Below, one piece after another: positions 49,989 through 61,126 of a stretch of DNA of 64,000 nucleotides. The position numbers and the translations under genes are program-made. The DNA is from Biscogniauxia marginata. Lineage: Eukaryota; Ascomycota; Sordariomycetes; Xylariales; Xylariaceae. Position 1 is the stretch's first letter; every line of letters begins with the position of its first letter. Where the stretch lies: the NCBI GenBank assembly GCA_022695795.1, contig MU404110.1, positions 62,687 through 126,686 of the forward strand, in the 5' to 3' direction. The notes under the pieces are model-generated. The model did no database searches and had not been told where the DNA came from. It saw only the letters and a program-made list of their open reading frames with translations.

Positions 49989-50425
49989 AATACGTATTAG
50001 GTTTTCTCAATTTAAAGGTAATAATGGATTAAGATTAATTTAAGTAATTTATAATGTTTAATTCGTTAAAAAGATTTTAAGGTACTTTCATTATAATGTT
50101 AAAAAGTGATTATAGTTTTAGATTAATAACTAAGGAATTAAAATGAATGACTAGAAATAAAGGAAATTCCATTCTTTTTATATTAATTTTTTTATATAAA
50201 TAAAGTGAATAGTAAATCGTATATTTTTAATTTATTATTTATTATTCGTTAAATAGTGAATCGCATATTCTTAATTCATTATTTATTATTTGTTAAATAG
50301 TGAATCACATATTTTTAATTCATTATTCATTATTTGTTAAATAGTAAATCGCACATTCTTAATTCACTATTCACTATTCGTGATTACGTGATCCGCACGT
50401 GCTTAATGTTTCGATGGTCGTAACA
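49989..50425 (-). repeat. Truncated LTR at the right edge of the repeat block
   Basis: Lacks about the first 50 bp of the LTR (starts at AATACGTATTAGG) and ends GGTCGTAACA at 50425, beyond which unique DNA begins. The U3 part holds at least four tandem copies of a roughly 45-bp unit containing TTAAATAGTGAATCGCATAT (50195-50390). Confidence 0.8.
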
Positions 50426-51310
50426 GTGCATACTGGACCAAGCCCGCAGCCAACTCTGTACGAGTCTCCTTGTAACATTAAGATATCTCGAGCGTTTTCA
50501 ACATGCTGTCATGTAAGCTACCTGGGAAATTAATGAATAACAGATACTAGACGACAACGGTCTCGGTTGGTAGCAAGAGAATATTTTTATAGAAGCATTA
50601 CGTAAATTCTCAGTATATAAAATGAAGCTATTGATTATGAGCAATGAACTGCACTAAACATGTTTAAGCAGGAAAGGGATGGGGCTGGTACAGAAGTTTG
50701 AAGGAATTACTGCCATTTACAACTGCACGTTGAATGCGTTGCAGTAATCTACAAGGAATTTCGGGTGGAAATAGGGTAACAAATTATGCTGCTGCGTTAG
50801 TAAATGAAATGGTCTTGAGACCTATCACGAGGAGCACCGTATGGTAGGGACAATAAAGTAGCTGTTGCATTCGAGTCCTTAACTACAGCTACCTCAGGCA
50901 TCCGCTCACATACATTTATCTAGGACTTCGTTTTCTCTACATTCTGTGTACCATATGATGTTCCCCACTCGTACTAGGCTTAGACATTAGTACATTACAA
51001 CTCCTGATATTACTAGTCGTCCTCATCCCGGTGAAAGGATGCATTGATGGTCTTCTGACCAACGGCACCGCTAATCCAAAACCACTTTTGGAAAACGCAA
51101 GTCGTGTTGATGTAATACATAGCCTGTGCTTGTCATTCTGATAGTGGTTTCCTCGTTCTGCCTAACGGGGCTGTACTTTTGCGAGCGCGACCTACAAACT
51201 ACTCTGTTATAACTGGAACGGGAGGCCCTCGACTGAGTTAAAACTCTTTCACTTTTTCACCATCACCATTTCTACTATGCGTATTACGGCATTGAGACAA
51301 CTTTGTTAAT
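50426..51310. other. Intergenic, unique DNA
   Basis: Composition returns to normal. No supported gene; presumably includes the former promoter of the Est1-type pseudogene. Confidence 0.5.
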
Positions 51311-52702
51311 ATGTGTGTTCCAATACCAGAGAACTCTTCCGAGAGCTGGAGCGAAGAGGTCACTGCTACGGAACACCAGGTAGCATCATGCTCTTCAGAT
51401 GCGTCTGCGACCAATAATCCGCACATCCTCTCTACACCAATTTTATCAATCAATTCAAAACGGACAACCAACGAGCTGTATATGACTAGTTTCCTTGCTC
51501 GCTTTCTTTTTCTTTCCATTGATATATCTAACTGGTTCAACCTACCTAGATCGGAAACGAAACATCCACAGCATGGCATATTGCCACTGTCACCATCACA
51601 GATAGACGAGACAGACTCCGATACTGCTCACACAGATAGCAAATCTATCACGATTTTGAAACAGATCGACGCCGCCCATATTACGGAGGAGCAACTACTA
51701 GCAGAGAACAAGGGAATATATGCCGGCTTATTAATGGTCGAATCTACATGCATAGAGATCGATAATCAACATCATGAGACCGAACTCAACAATGAACAGT
51801 GGCAGGCATTTATAGCTCTGCATAGGACCCTTTTACACGAACACCACGATTACTTTATGGTATGTTTTCACCCATCAGCAACCCCGGGTATGCGAAAACT
51901 ACCATCGGAGTACGAGATGCCGGGCCGTATGTGGTGCCATGGCATTCATTCTTTCCTTGAGATACTACGAAAGCGCCTGCCAGACTCTCTAGAGCAAATG
52001 CGCACTTTCATATATTTGGCATATTCAATGCTGGCACTTTTGTTGGAAACAGTACCGGTATTTGAAAATAAATGGAAAGGGTATTTAAGAGAGGTAGCAA
52101 TATATGGGTATGTTTACGCTACAACATTGGAATATTCACGGCTAATACGTATTAACAGATCGGCTATGGAAAAGGAGGATGTTCAAGCTAGCAAGTCATG
52201 GGCTTCTATTTCATGCTATTGGCATAACCGAATTTCCGACAAAGAGCCGTCCACCGGTCGTTTGTATCATCATACAGTCATATTACCCAAGCCGGATGTT
52301 CTTTAGCAGCTATTCCACTCTACCAAGTCGCTTTGCGTTTAAATATCCTTTCTCCGTACGGATTGGTTGACAATTATTTGCCGTGGAAACTGCTATCCGA
52401 CCTGTTCAACGTACTACTACCATAAAATTTATGATTTCATTCACAGCGAGGAATCACTTATTCACACGAAGCAACGAGCAGCCACACTTCTCCTACCAGA
52501 TTATTTCTCAGAACATCGGTTCCAGGCAGAGCCGAATGATCTGACGGATGTTGATGAGAGATATGTCGAGTTGAATTGGATAGCAGGCGTGCGGAAGGAT
52601 AGGATCATGTGGTTGGGATATTGCATTTCGAAGCGTCGCAGATGGCTCATCCACAAGAAGACGACCAACGGGATTAGAGCAGCAGCAAAGTACGACGTGT
52701 AG
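51311..52702 (+). pseudogene. Est1-type DNA/RNA-binding domain protein, nonsense-broken
   Basis: One frame runs from the ATG at 51311 to the stop at 52702 (about 463 codons) with two stops on the way: TAG at 52304-52306 and TAA at 52343-52345. Before the first stop the protein has the landmarks of a common ascomycete family annotated as Est1-type DNA/RNA-binding: GIYAGLLMVESTCIEIDN, EQWQAFIALHRTLLHEHHDY, RMWCHGIHSFLEILRKRLP, and TGRLYHHTVILPKPDVL. Just after it, QLFHSTKSLCV continues the family pattern, and near the end RIMWLGYCISKRRRWL also fits. CAG-to-TAG is the likely first lesion. Typical members are longer between these two parts, so an internal deletion is probable. If translated, a 331-residue truncated protein would result. 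Role in the family is little known. Confidence 0.7.
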
Positions 52703-53474
52703 TGTGTGACACCACACATGGGTGATCTAGTCACTTTCTAAGGGGTCCTGCCTATACGAACACACCCTTCTTCCACGGCCCAGACTTCATATGCTTCTCT
52801 CTCTTTCTCTCTCTCTCTCTTTCTTTTCTTTATCACACTCGCTAGTTAGCTTTACACCAATCCAACAGGGAAGACAGGTATTCTCCTTGGTAGTAGCATC
52901 CGTTCCGTGCATTGTGCAGCCTGTATCTAGCTACATTCTACTATACGAAAGGGTAGACGGATGAAGTCGACACAGCAACGACTTCGTCATAACCCCCATC
53001 CCCATATAGGGCCCGCATTGTGACCGTGTGATTTGACTTTGGAGGGCTACATTCATTGGCTGACTTCATCCTTCTTGCTCATGCATAGCTCGTCAGTAAG
53101 GATCTCTTTCCATGTCGATATTAGTTACACATCTAGATATATACAATCGTGGTCATGGTAGACACGTTAGGCCTCATCCTAATCTGGTAGGTAGATCACT
53201 AAAGCCAAGACTTGGTGAGCTAGCACAGGACCTGACTCTTATTCATGGAGTCGAAACAGGTGCGGTAGCTAAGGTACGAACGGCCAGGGTGATGGAACCC
53301 ACCATCAGAAGGTGCTTGGGGTTACGGCGCTTGTACTTGCGCGATATATTGATTCTTGAGCAACCGGACGATAATAAAAATCTCATTCCACCCCTGGACG
53401 CGGTTGTTTATACTTCTCTATCTCTGTCTGTCCCTGGTGTTATGTAGCATTATATTACGTAGCATAAAGCCACA
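52703..53474. other. Intergenic with CT-rich microsatellite
   Basis: Contains a pyrimidine run of TCTCTCT/TTTCTC type at about 52795-52830. A 111-codon open frame at 53112-53447 (MSILVTHLDIYNRGHG...) has no recognisable features and is not called as a gene. Confidence 0.5.
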
Positions 53475-54367
53475 ATGGATGCCCTACAATATACTCGCAA
53501 GCAGAAGTCGAAGGGGGAGGGACTGAACGAAGAAGTGGCAGCTATTATAGGCCACATCTCGAAGCGTGTAAGATCTCCGGAGCAGAGTTGTAAGTGTTTA
53601 CTTCTTAAGACCGGCTATCCCTACTCAAGAATGGCAGAGTGACCTTCTTCCATGGCGGAACGCTTGGTCCCAATGGACTGACTTGATCACTAGGTGGACC
53701 ATTATCGTACCTCGAGCCTACCATGAATAACAGAGAGCCCGCACGAGACCCGGGCAGATTACTGGCAGGGGGGGCCGAAGACAATTCCGGGGTGATTGCT
53801 ATGGCTGCCTATCAACAATTTCAAGGTTTACTGCACAAGGCTTCTCTGCAAGAGATACAGAATGCATGTTTTAACTCCTCGAACGTTATGAAGATCTTAC
53901 AGAATGCGGGCGAAGACGTACCTTTCTTGAGGAGAAGCCAGACTTGTTTTATATCCGATAGGTTCAACGAGGGGAATTTTCATATCGTGTTGATGTCCAA
54001 TTTCATCTCAGAGTGGACTGGAGTGGACACTGCTACAACACGGAGTGAACTGAGTATTTCCCGCAAAATACTCCAAGCTCCGTTTAGTAATGCGGAATTT
54101 ATTACTCTGTTCGCGTCCGCGTCCTTTGGTGGCGCCATTCAGGTCAGCCCTGATTGCCAAGTGCTGTGGCCGTCTTATGGGGAATGCCTAGGGTTTCTAG
54201 ACACCTACAAGATCCCTGTGAAGAGCTTATGGAACCTCTTCCAATCGTTTGGACATTTGATGGCTCCTTTTCATGTCCCGGCTGACACACTGCCACAACA
54301 TGGTGCAGAACTGCCCGGGGCGAGGTCGGAACAGCCAGGACACCGGTTGGACATGTATCCTATCTAG
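53475..54367 (+). CDS. Possible fungal transcription-factor fragment, uncharacterised
   Basis: Two exons, 53475-53589 and 53694-54367, with a GTAAGT...CACTAG intron (phase 1), giving 262 aa. Exon 1 encodes a short charged stretch (MDALQYTRKQKSKGEG, then EEVAAIIGHISKRVRSPEQS); exon 2 begins CGPLSYLEPTMNNREPARD and is open to a TAG. The segment WPSYGECLGFLDTYKIPVKSL ends at FGHLMAPFHVPA, which recalls the start of the fungal-specific regulatory domain of zinc-cluster factors. The exon 1 text would fit the linker behind a zinc cluster. No Zn2Cys6 motif is seen upstream and the usual long C-terminal domain is missing. It may therefore be a truncated or decayed factor, or an unrelated protein. Splicing and codon use look natural. 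Confidence 0.45.
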
Positions 54368-55002
54368 GTCAACGCAAAATCATGCACATATGGTAGATTA
54401 GTCAATTGTAAAATGAATTTCGCAATTCCCAACTCAACACCTTTGCTTGTCAAGTGGTGCCCTCGTTGAGGATCTACGCCGTGTCCCCGACGCATCCAGT
54501 AATGGTGCCGAAGAGCGATATGGATTTATAAGGATCTAGGGCCGTATTATAGGGCAGGGCCCCCATCTACCAACACTGTCAGGCGTACATGAAGTAACAT
54601 AATCCCAGGGGTCGTGGCCTAGATATATGAGTAGAGTTCCGTTAAAAAGGTCAATGTGTGCCTTGCTAGGATGTCTATAGCTTATAGCGATACATAAGAC
54701 ATGGTATCCCAATTACCCGCACTTCCAGCCCTTCGCAGAACAAATAGTCTATCGTTAATGTCTACGCGGAGGATATCATGATACGGAGCCTGACTCTGCT
54801 GCGCATGATGACAGCCTAGGGTAAGACGATAGACCTTGCATATCTTCCAGGGAACCGGAGCAACTTCACGGCAAGCATAGCCCTTGTCAGCTACTAAAAG
54901 ACTCTGCTTGAGAGGAGTGGAGAAGAGGTTCTATAGATTCAACTTGTGTGGTTTATTATACACGCTACATTCCAATGGCGAAGCGAACCCTTGATAACAT
55001 CT
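54368..55002. other. Intergenic, no gene seen
   Basis: Normal composition; no coding pattern. May hold decayed remains of the upstream gene. Confidence 0.45.
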
Positions 55003-55472
55003 TGTTACGAACCAACTGTGTTGGAGGGATTTCCTACAAGGGTGTTGGGACACGGACCAAGAATGTGAGTGCAAGACGATCCGTTTTCATCGTCTGATAA
55101 GACGTCACGTGATATGATTTGAGTTACTCTCAGATCACAATAAATGGAATTTGAGTTGATTTTAGATTTAGATAGATTCTCCTTATACGACAGTTGGTGT
55201 AGGAGGGGAATGTGTACCAAGAAGAATGAGTATAAGTAGATTAAAATTTCCTACGTATTTAGTTATTTATTTTAGTTCTTTAGCTATTAATCTAAGACTA
55301 CAGTTACTTTTTGACACTATAGTGAGAGTACTTTGAAAATCTCTCTGACGAACAAAACATTGTGAATCACTTGAACTAATCTTAATCCACTGTTACCTTC
55401 AAATCAAGAAAACCCAGTACGTACTCACTTGTGAAGTCAGCTAACTAGGAATACACAGGGAGGTTCGTCACA
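55003..55472 (+). repeat. Well-preserved solo LTR (TSD CATCT)
   Basis: 470 bp from TGTTACGAACCAACTG to GGTTCGTCACA, flanked by CATCT at 54998-55002 and 55473-55477. B-type U3 (shares ACACGGACCAAGAATGTG with the copies near 28,740 and 16,110). It keeps C and G where other copies have T and A, so it shows the least RIP damage in the window. It lies alone in unique DNA, away from the repeat blocks. Confidence 0.92.
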
Positions 55473-55477
55473 CATCT

Positions 55478-56183
55478 GCAATCCCCGTGGTTATGTACTC
55501 ATGGGCTGGTAGAATTTAAATCAACGGGTGGCATAAGGTAATGTATATGCGTACAATGCAAGATTGCCGTCATGCCAAAGCTCTTCGTCGGCCATCATAC
55601 CCCTATTTCACGCCAGACATGTTGCTATTGAACTTGACGCTCCAAAGTTCTCCAAGTTCGTATGACACGTAGAGGCTTTTGACTAAATCGAGGGCATTCT
55701 GGATGATCATGCTACGGTCCACACACCAGTCGTTTGATGCGGTGCTACGAGCATTGCGACGGCACATCTACGACGTGAAAGTTTGAAAGTACCCCGGCGA
55801 GCTTTTCTGTAATACCAGGAGATAAAGCTCAAACACCCGCATTGATGTCGTATTAAGGCGTCGCTAATATCGCCACGACTGTAGCGCAATGTCTATTTTC
55901 CAGTTGTGCTAGACTCCGATAATGAATGGCACTAGAGTACCTCCCCTCTTCCCTTATTCTTCCTTTTTCTTACCATTTTGACGTCACATATTTTCAAACA
56001 TTCATCAATCACTCGGATTCTCATACTCTCAGCATTACTGAATTTCTTAGATCGCAACCTGAAAATATGAGTGTACGCGACAAGTTCTTCCCAGTTATTA
56101 TCACGTTCTCTGTGGTTGACACTCAAATCCCCAGGAGCATATGAGAGAAACTACGACTGATGCTTTCAGGGTCTCCGTTGTAA
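55478..56183. other. Intergenic, no gene seen
   Basis: Short open frames of 60-72 codons at 55707-56144 have no family features or splice context. Confidence 0.45.
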
Positions 56184-56608
56184 CGTTTCTGGTTCAGTTT
56201 AGATTTGTCCTTGAAGTGGCAAAGGTACCCACGTCGGCAGGCCTCGCAAGCCCAGACCTTATTGAAGCCACACTTAAAGGGACCTTATGGTATGTATAAC
56301 TTCTATTTACCGTGCATTTGGTTCGATGACTCATTAACATTGTAGCTCCTAGCTCCGTTTTCGAGATCAGTCTGGGCATACTTGGGACAGCACTTATAGA
56401 TGCGGGTCAACTGCTAAGGATAATTCCTTTCCTTCCAGCCACGGCTAGTGACAGAAATTCCACGCTTATGCAGTTGGATCCTATTCGGACGAATCGAGAC
56501 TCGGCATATCCACATGGCTCACGGGGAAGTTCAGCAGCTGGCAGTGAGAATCTAATCCTCAATTCAACGCAGTTTTCTACAGAAAAACAGGACGATTTTG
56601 GACATTAG
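56184..56608 (+). other. Candidate coding fragment, two exons
   Basis: Reading FLVQFRFVLEVAKVPTSAGL and on to ATLKGTL, a GTATGT donor at about 56,291 and an acceptor at ...CTCCTAG near 56,351 lead to SVFEISLGILGTALIDAGQL and an open frame to the TAG at 56608. No start codon is seen upstream. It may be a gene remnant, perhaps the 3' end of a decayed regulator. Weak. Confidence 0.25.
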
Positions 56609-56988
56609 GCACTTACGGCAATAGCCATATTATTCGTGGTAGAAAGTCAGATAACGGTATCATGGTTCCGCGAAGGAATGGAAATACACCTGTAAACAGA
56701 CACTGTGTCTACTGGTGACTAGGTACGTATCGGCTGGCGCCTGCACATCCTTGATCCCTGGCAAAAATAAAGACTGGGAATCTCAAGGGAGGTTTATACA
56801 GGGCATGGAGGCATAATAACACCACACGACTATAGCTACGGATGTAACCGGGTACTTATGAAAGCGAACATAGTTAGACATCGTAATGACATAGTTGGAC
56901 TGCTTTACTGCCTAATATGGATGATAACTTTTTTTTTTTCAATCAGCGACCTCATATTTAGGCCGACACATTCTTTGAAATCAGGTAT
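56609..56988. other. Intergenic, includes poly-T run
   Basis: No gene. A run of ten or more T at about 56,930 lies just past the end of the TPR-like gene and may be part of its 3' region. Confidence 0.5.
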
Positions 56989-59045
56989 TCAAGCTTGCTG
57001 TCGTCCATGTGGTTGAAGCCACTGCTTGAGGAGATCCAGCCAAACAGGACCTAAGAGGGTGAAATAAAATTGGCAACCCACGCTTGCCAACGCATCTCTT
57101 GCTCTCATCAACTCGGGTCCCTTTAAAATACCACGACACAATTGTAGCTCACAGATCGAAAGGTCGATAATTACATCAGTATAGCCGAAAGGCAGTTGGA
57201 ACTGCCTGGTCAGGGTACGGACTTCCTCCCATTTACGGATGCCGGCTTCAGGTTCCTTGCCTATATGCTCAGTAATTGCAATACCTAATGCAACTGAAAT
57301 GTGATCGATCCACCCTAGCTGACCACCGGCCTCTAATTCTTGGTACATGGATTGGGTTTCACGACAGCCACGCCAGACCTTCCCAGACAACAACTGGCGA
57401 ATACCTTCGGTGAGATGTGCATTTGTTAATGCGAGTCGAACGCGGATCCCTGCTTTTGTGTTAGGCCGTGCATAGAGTCGCAGCCATCCTTCCAACTTTG
57501 CTACGGCCCTGCCGTGTTCCCCGAGTTCACACATGACAGCCGCTAGATGCGCGAGGGTCTTGCTGTTTGGCTTGTGGACAGTAGATAGAACACTATAGGC
57601 TTCATGGAAACGACCTTCGAAACGGTAAATGATAGCATGTGTCGATTCTATAACGTCCTTCTGGGCATGCTCAAACGTTGAAGCGAACAAGGGTGTATAC
57701 TGCGAGAGCGCTGTATGGGCCGATGGAAGGTCGTGACGTCGTATACACTCAAGGGCTTTTACCAGGGCCAGGTCAGCCGAGAAGGCGTTTGAGCGTGCGT
57801 CTTCAATTGGCGGGAAACTGATGAGCGGTATTTCTTTGCTAAGGGAACTCGCGCTTTGCGAAAAGGAGAGCCTGATTCTTCGCACATGTAGTCTTGCATT
57901 AAATAGTGCGATGTCCGAAAGATCACCGTTGATTTCTTTGTAAGATTGCATCAATCTTCCCGCCATACCGAGGGCTTCGTTTTTCCACTTATAGCTACTA
58001 AAGTGCGACGATGCGAGGCAGACTTCGATGGCATCATACAGGACAGGGCTAGGACATTGGACAAATCGAGCCAGGACCTGCGGCTCGACTAAATAAGAGA
58101 ATACATGGGTCAGTTGAGGGAGCATAGCCTCAAAATACATATTATAGCTTCCGGATGTCGTTAGCAGGTGCAATGCTCGAAAAGGCTAGCACAAACGTAC
58201 TTGTCAGGGTCTAGTCCTCGATGTTTAGGTAAAGCATGCGTCAAAAGCTGGATAGCTTTGATTTTCCAAGCCAAGTTCTCCTCCCTATCTTTCAGAATAC
58301 TGGCAAGCCGCCTGTTTACCCTGATAATATCTGCAGTCGATCGGATAAAGCCCAACATCTCAAGTTTGTGTAAGGCAGCCTCAAAACCTGAGGCCTCCTG
58401 TACTAGTGAAGCGATGGTGGGTTTGGTTTCCGAAACCTCGCCATTTTGGCCCCAGGTTTTAGAGACGTTACGCGATCTCGAGAAGATAAGCTTGGGAACC
58501 CGATCGGTTCCAAGGCAGTATAGGAGACAAGCAACACCTAGAGAGTCGAGATCTAGCTTGTCCAGTAATCGGTTGAACCAACTGACGAAAGAAGGATTTA
58601 CCGGGAAATCATTGGCTCTTTTGAATAGGTCTCGCTTAGACTGCTCGGATATCTCACCGTTAATAAGCAAATCCAAGGTGGTTCGGCTCTGCGGATTGCG
58701 ATGAGCATCGAGCGTGGAATAGAAGACTGAAATCAAAGCAAGGGGGCCGCCAATCTGCAGGGCTGAGGCAATAAGTGGAGCACGAGCGGTGACTTGGGTG
58801 CGATGGTCGAGCTTGCGCGATAGTACGTATCCACGGACGTACTTTTCCTGGTCGCCAGAGAATTCATGGAGCACGGTACGAAGAGCATGCTCCACAAGCA
58901 GAACGCTGATGGTGTCCTGAAGCGCATCCCGGTGACACAGAAGAAGGGCGTCAATGAGGATGCCTCGAAGCTCGTAAGGATTGCTCTTGGCAGCCGACTG
59001 GATATCGAGCAGGCCACCATTATCTAGCTCACATACTAGGCGCAT
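56989..59045 (-). CDS. Uncharacterised TPR-like helical-repeat protein (intact paralogue)
   Basis: Exons 59045-58201 and 58147-56989; the GTACGT...GGAAG intron (53 bp) has a GCTAAC branch site; 667 aa. The ATG at 59045 is chosen because the earlier in-frame start (59081) is TTG and the paralogue at 61127 begins at the same residue (MRL). No signal peptide or membrane segment. The N-terminal part (PYELRGILIDALLLCHRDAL; LIASALQIGGPLALISVFYS) is helical; the C-terminal half has TPR-like pairs such as GRFHEAYSVL and CELGEHGRAVAKLEGWL. I do not recognise a named family beyond fungal helical-repeat proteins. A divergent paralogue with the same intron site and phase, 61127-63178, faces it across 2.1 kb. 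Function unknown; a scaffolding role is only a guess from fold type. Confidence 0.75.
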
Positions 59046-60288
59046 TGTGTTTGAATAATGGAACTGCCATGGGTCACGCAATCATTCAAAGGGAAATGGA
59101 CGCGAGGCCGTCGTTGTGAGTAGGCACTGGTGGTGGAGATGCCAAGTTCCAACAATACAACACTCCACTGGACCTACCTCCTAGGTAGTACCTCTGAGGC
59201 TTACATAATACGCATACCCGACTAATGATGTGGGTCCATCACCTGACAGCCAAAGTCCAGGATTGAATTCAAGTTGCTGGGTGTAGTAGGCCGACTAGAA
59301 TACATGGTCTGTGCGCAATCGCCCCCGCATCTCAGTCGATCCACAGGTACCCACCCCCTTCTGCCATTCAAACTTGAACTAGACAATGACCTAGGTTAGC
59401 TTGCGTAGCCGAGGGGCGGGCTCGTTCCGGCCCGTGACTATTTTTGGTCGGTCCACTAGAACCTCACTAGTGTACTTCAGTAGGTACTACTTACCTTTAC
59501 ATTGTAAGTACCAAGGTACCTATGGTAAACTGGGATTTGTATGACCAGTATCCTGCCCTAGCTACCTACTAATGGCTTTTTTTACATGTCTCGTCACTTC
59601 TTCCCTACTTTGCGGAGATACATTGAGGGGTGTCATGGCACGGCACGTGAATTGATGTAATTCCTGTGAGACTGGGCAGCTAGAAACAAAACGATGGCGT
59701 CGAAAGTTAAGCACAGATTAATTCTTCAATGGACCAACCAGCGACCAGCTCGCAAGATCGGCTAGGCTGTCATTCTTCATTCCATCTTTCTCCACCCTGT
59801 CCAGTTGTACCACAGGCGAGACCCATCGAAAGAGCGTTGACGTATTGCTGTCAAGATAGCTTATAATGACCCAGAACTTTGTGCCGCAGACGTGGAGAAT
59901 ATGATTCTATAAACAGGTTAATAACTTTTTATAGCGCCATTAATAAAAATACCGGGGTATAGTAACAAAGTCTTACATAGCATCTATCATTCCCCTCCGA
60001 ATGCCCATACCGTGTTATTAATAACATAAAAAGCAACTCGATAATGGGAACTTGTCCGTCATCTTTTAGAAGCTTTACACTTTCGGCAATTCAAGCTATA
60101 CAATATGCGGTGTCGTCATCCACGAACATTTAGAACCTTCGCATAATAGCTATAAATTCGTCGCCTAATGTCTCTATTTCGCCATCTTCTATCTTTTCAA
60201 GACTAAGCTCTAACGTCAGCTTCTTTACATATAACTAAAACATGTACTATAACCTAAGGGAAATAACCTACTCAACATCGATAAATAG
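59046..60288. other. Intergenic between head-to-head paralogues, left part
   Basis: Contains repeated TAGGTA/TACCT words typical of fungal promoters and, from about 59,700, A+T-richer DNA with decayed coding-like fragments. No supported gene. Confidence 0.4.
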
Positions 60289-60738
60289 CTACGTGAGTTG
60301 ACACCACTTAGGCCGCTCGCCATTAGGCTGTTTAAACAAATCCGAATCGATAACCACTTTCGCCGAACAAAGTTGCGATAAAATGTCTAGTGCCCCTTCT
60401 TATAGACTGTCGAACTTGTTAAGTACTGGGAAGAATGAATCGTGCTTCTCCGTTCGCTCGGCGAGGCTGCGCACCTCTTCCGACGATGGTCGATAAAAGC
60501 GCTTTGGGCTATTGTCACTCAACTCTCTAGTAGCGAGGTCGAGGTTGCCCTAAACAATTACGAAATTCTTCAGGCCCTCTCCTTGTCGGAGATTGTCCTG
60601 AGTGAGGGGTTCCGATGGTAATCTATCGGTGGCAGCAATGTAATTGAGGATGTAATCCCATACCTCTTTTTTGGGCAAGCTGGCAGAGCCTGAGCCTGGG
60701 GCTGGGGCGGACTGGGTGGTCATAACGGAAGAAGACAT
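60289..60738 (-). pseudogene. Unrecognised small gene broken by in-frame stops
   Basis: From the ATG at 60738 (MSSSVMTTQSAPAPGSGSAS, then LPKKEVWDYILNYIAATDRL) one frame runs to a TAG at 60291-60289, with only two stops inside: TAG at 60552-60550 and TAA at 60402-60400. The sequence after the first stop stays protein-like (GNLDLATRELSDNSPKRFY; SSEEVRSLAERTEKHDSFF; LCSAKVVIDSDLFKQP), so this was one gene. The final stop overlaps a possible GTAGCT donor, so more exons may exist. Both inner stops fit CAG/CAA (Gln) changed by C-to-T. Family not recognised. Confidence 0.5.
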
Positions 60739-61126
60739 GGTGAGACGATTGTTGAGACGATTGCTGAAGGCTTGTAGGTAAACGCTGACAACTATGGTAG
60801 TTGGAGAGACCAGCCGATTTATAGAGGTAGAATATCAATGTTAAGGGGTGCAGGTAACAGTGAAGGAGAGAGTTCAAGCGGTCGCCGTGTCATATGCCCC
60901 TCCCAAGCCACCCACTTTTCCATACCCACAAGAATTCCGATTGGCCCACTGCTCCCCTCCTCTCCATTGCGTTCTTGTCCCACTTATCCCTACAACCCTA
61001 CAACCCTTCATCCCTGATCCTGATATCCACTCCCCTCTCGGATTTGCCCCCCCGCCGTGAAGTGAACTCTACTTTAATGATCCACGTTCACTTATATACA
61101 AGGATTACGCTTACCTGACAGCTAAC
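60739..61126. other. Intergenic between divergent pseudogenes
   Basis: C-rich, pyrimidine-biased DNA (CCCTACAACCCTACAACCC near 60,990) and a TATA-like TTATATACA near 61,092 upstream of the ATG at 61127. Short open frames here are compositional. Confidence 0.45.

Noticed and set aside
50195..50390. Regular repeats that could suggest a CRISPR-like array
   Set aside because: Units are adjacent without unique spacers, lie in an LTR's U3 region, and the genome is fungal.
53112..53447. 111-codon open frame
   Set aside because: Translation resembles no family, has no clear promoter or splice context, and sits between decayed genes; left uncalled.
60848..61118. Two overlapping Pro-rich open frames of 70-74 codons
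   Set aside because: They come from C-rich pyrimidine DNA in a promoter region; no start context or family.
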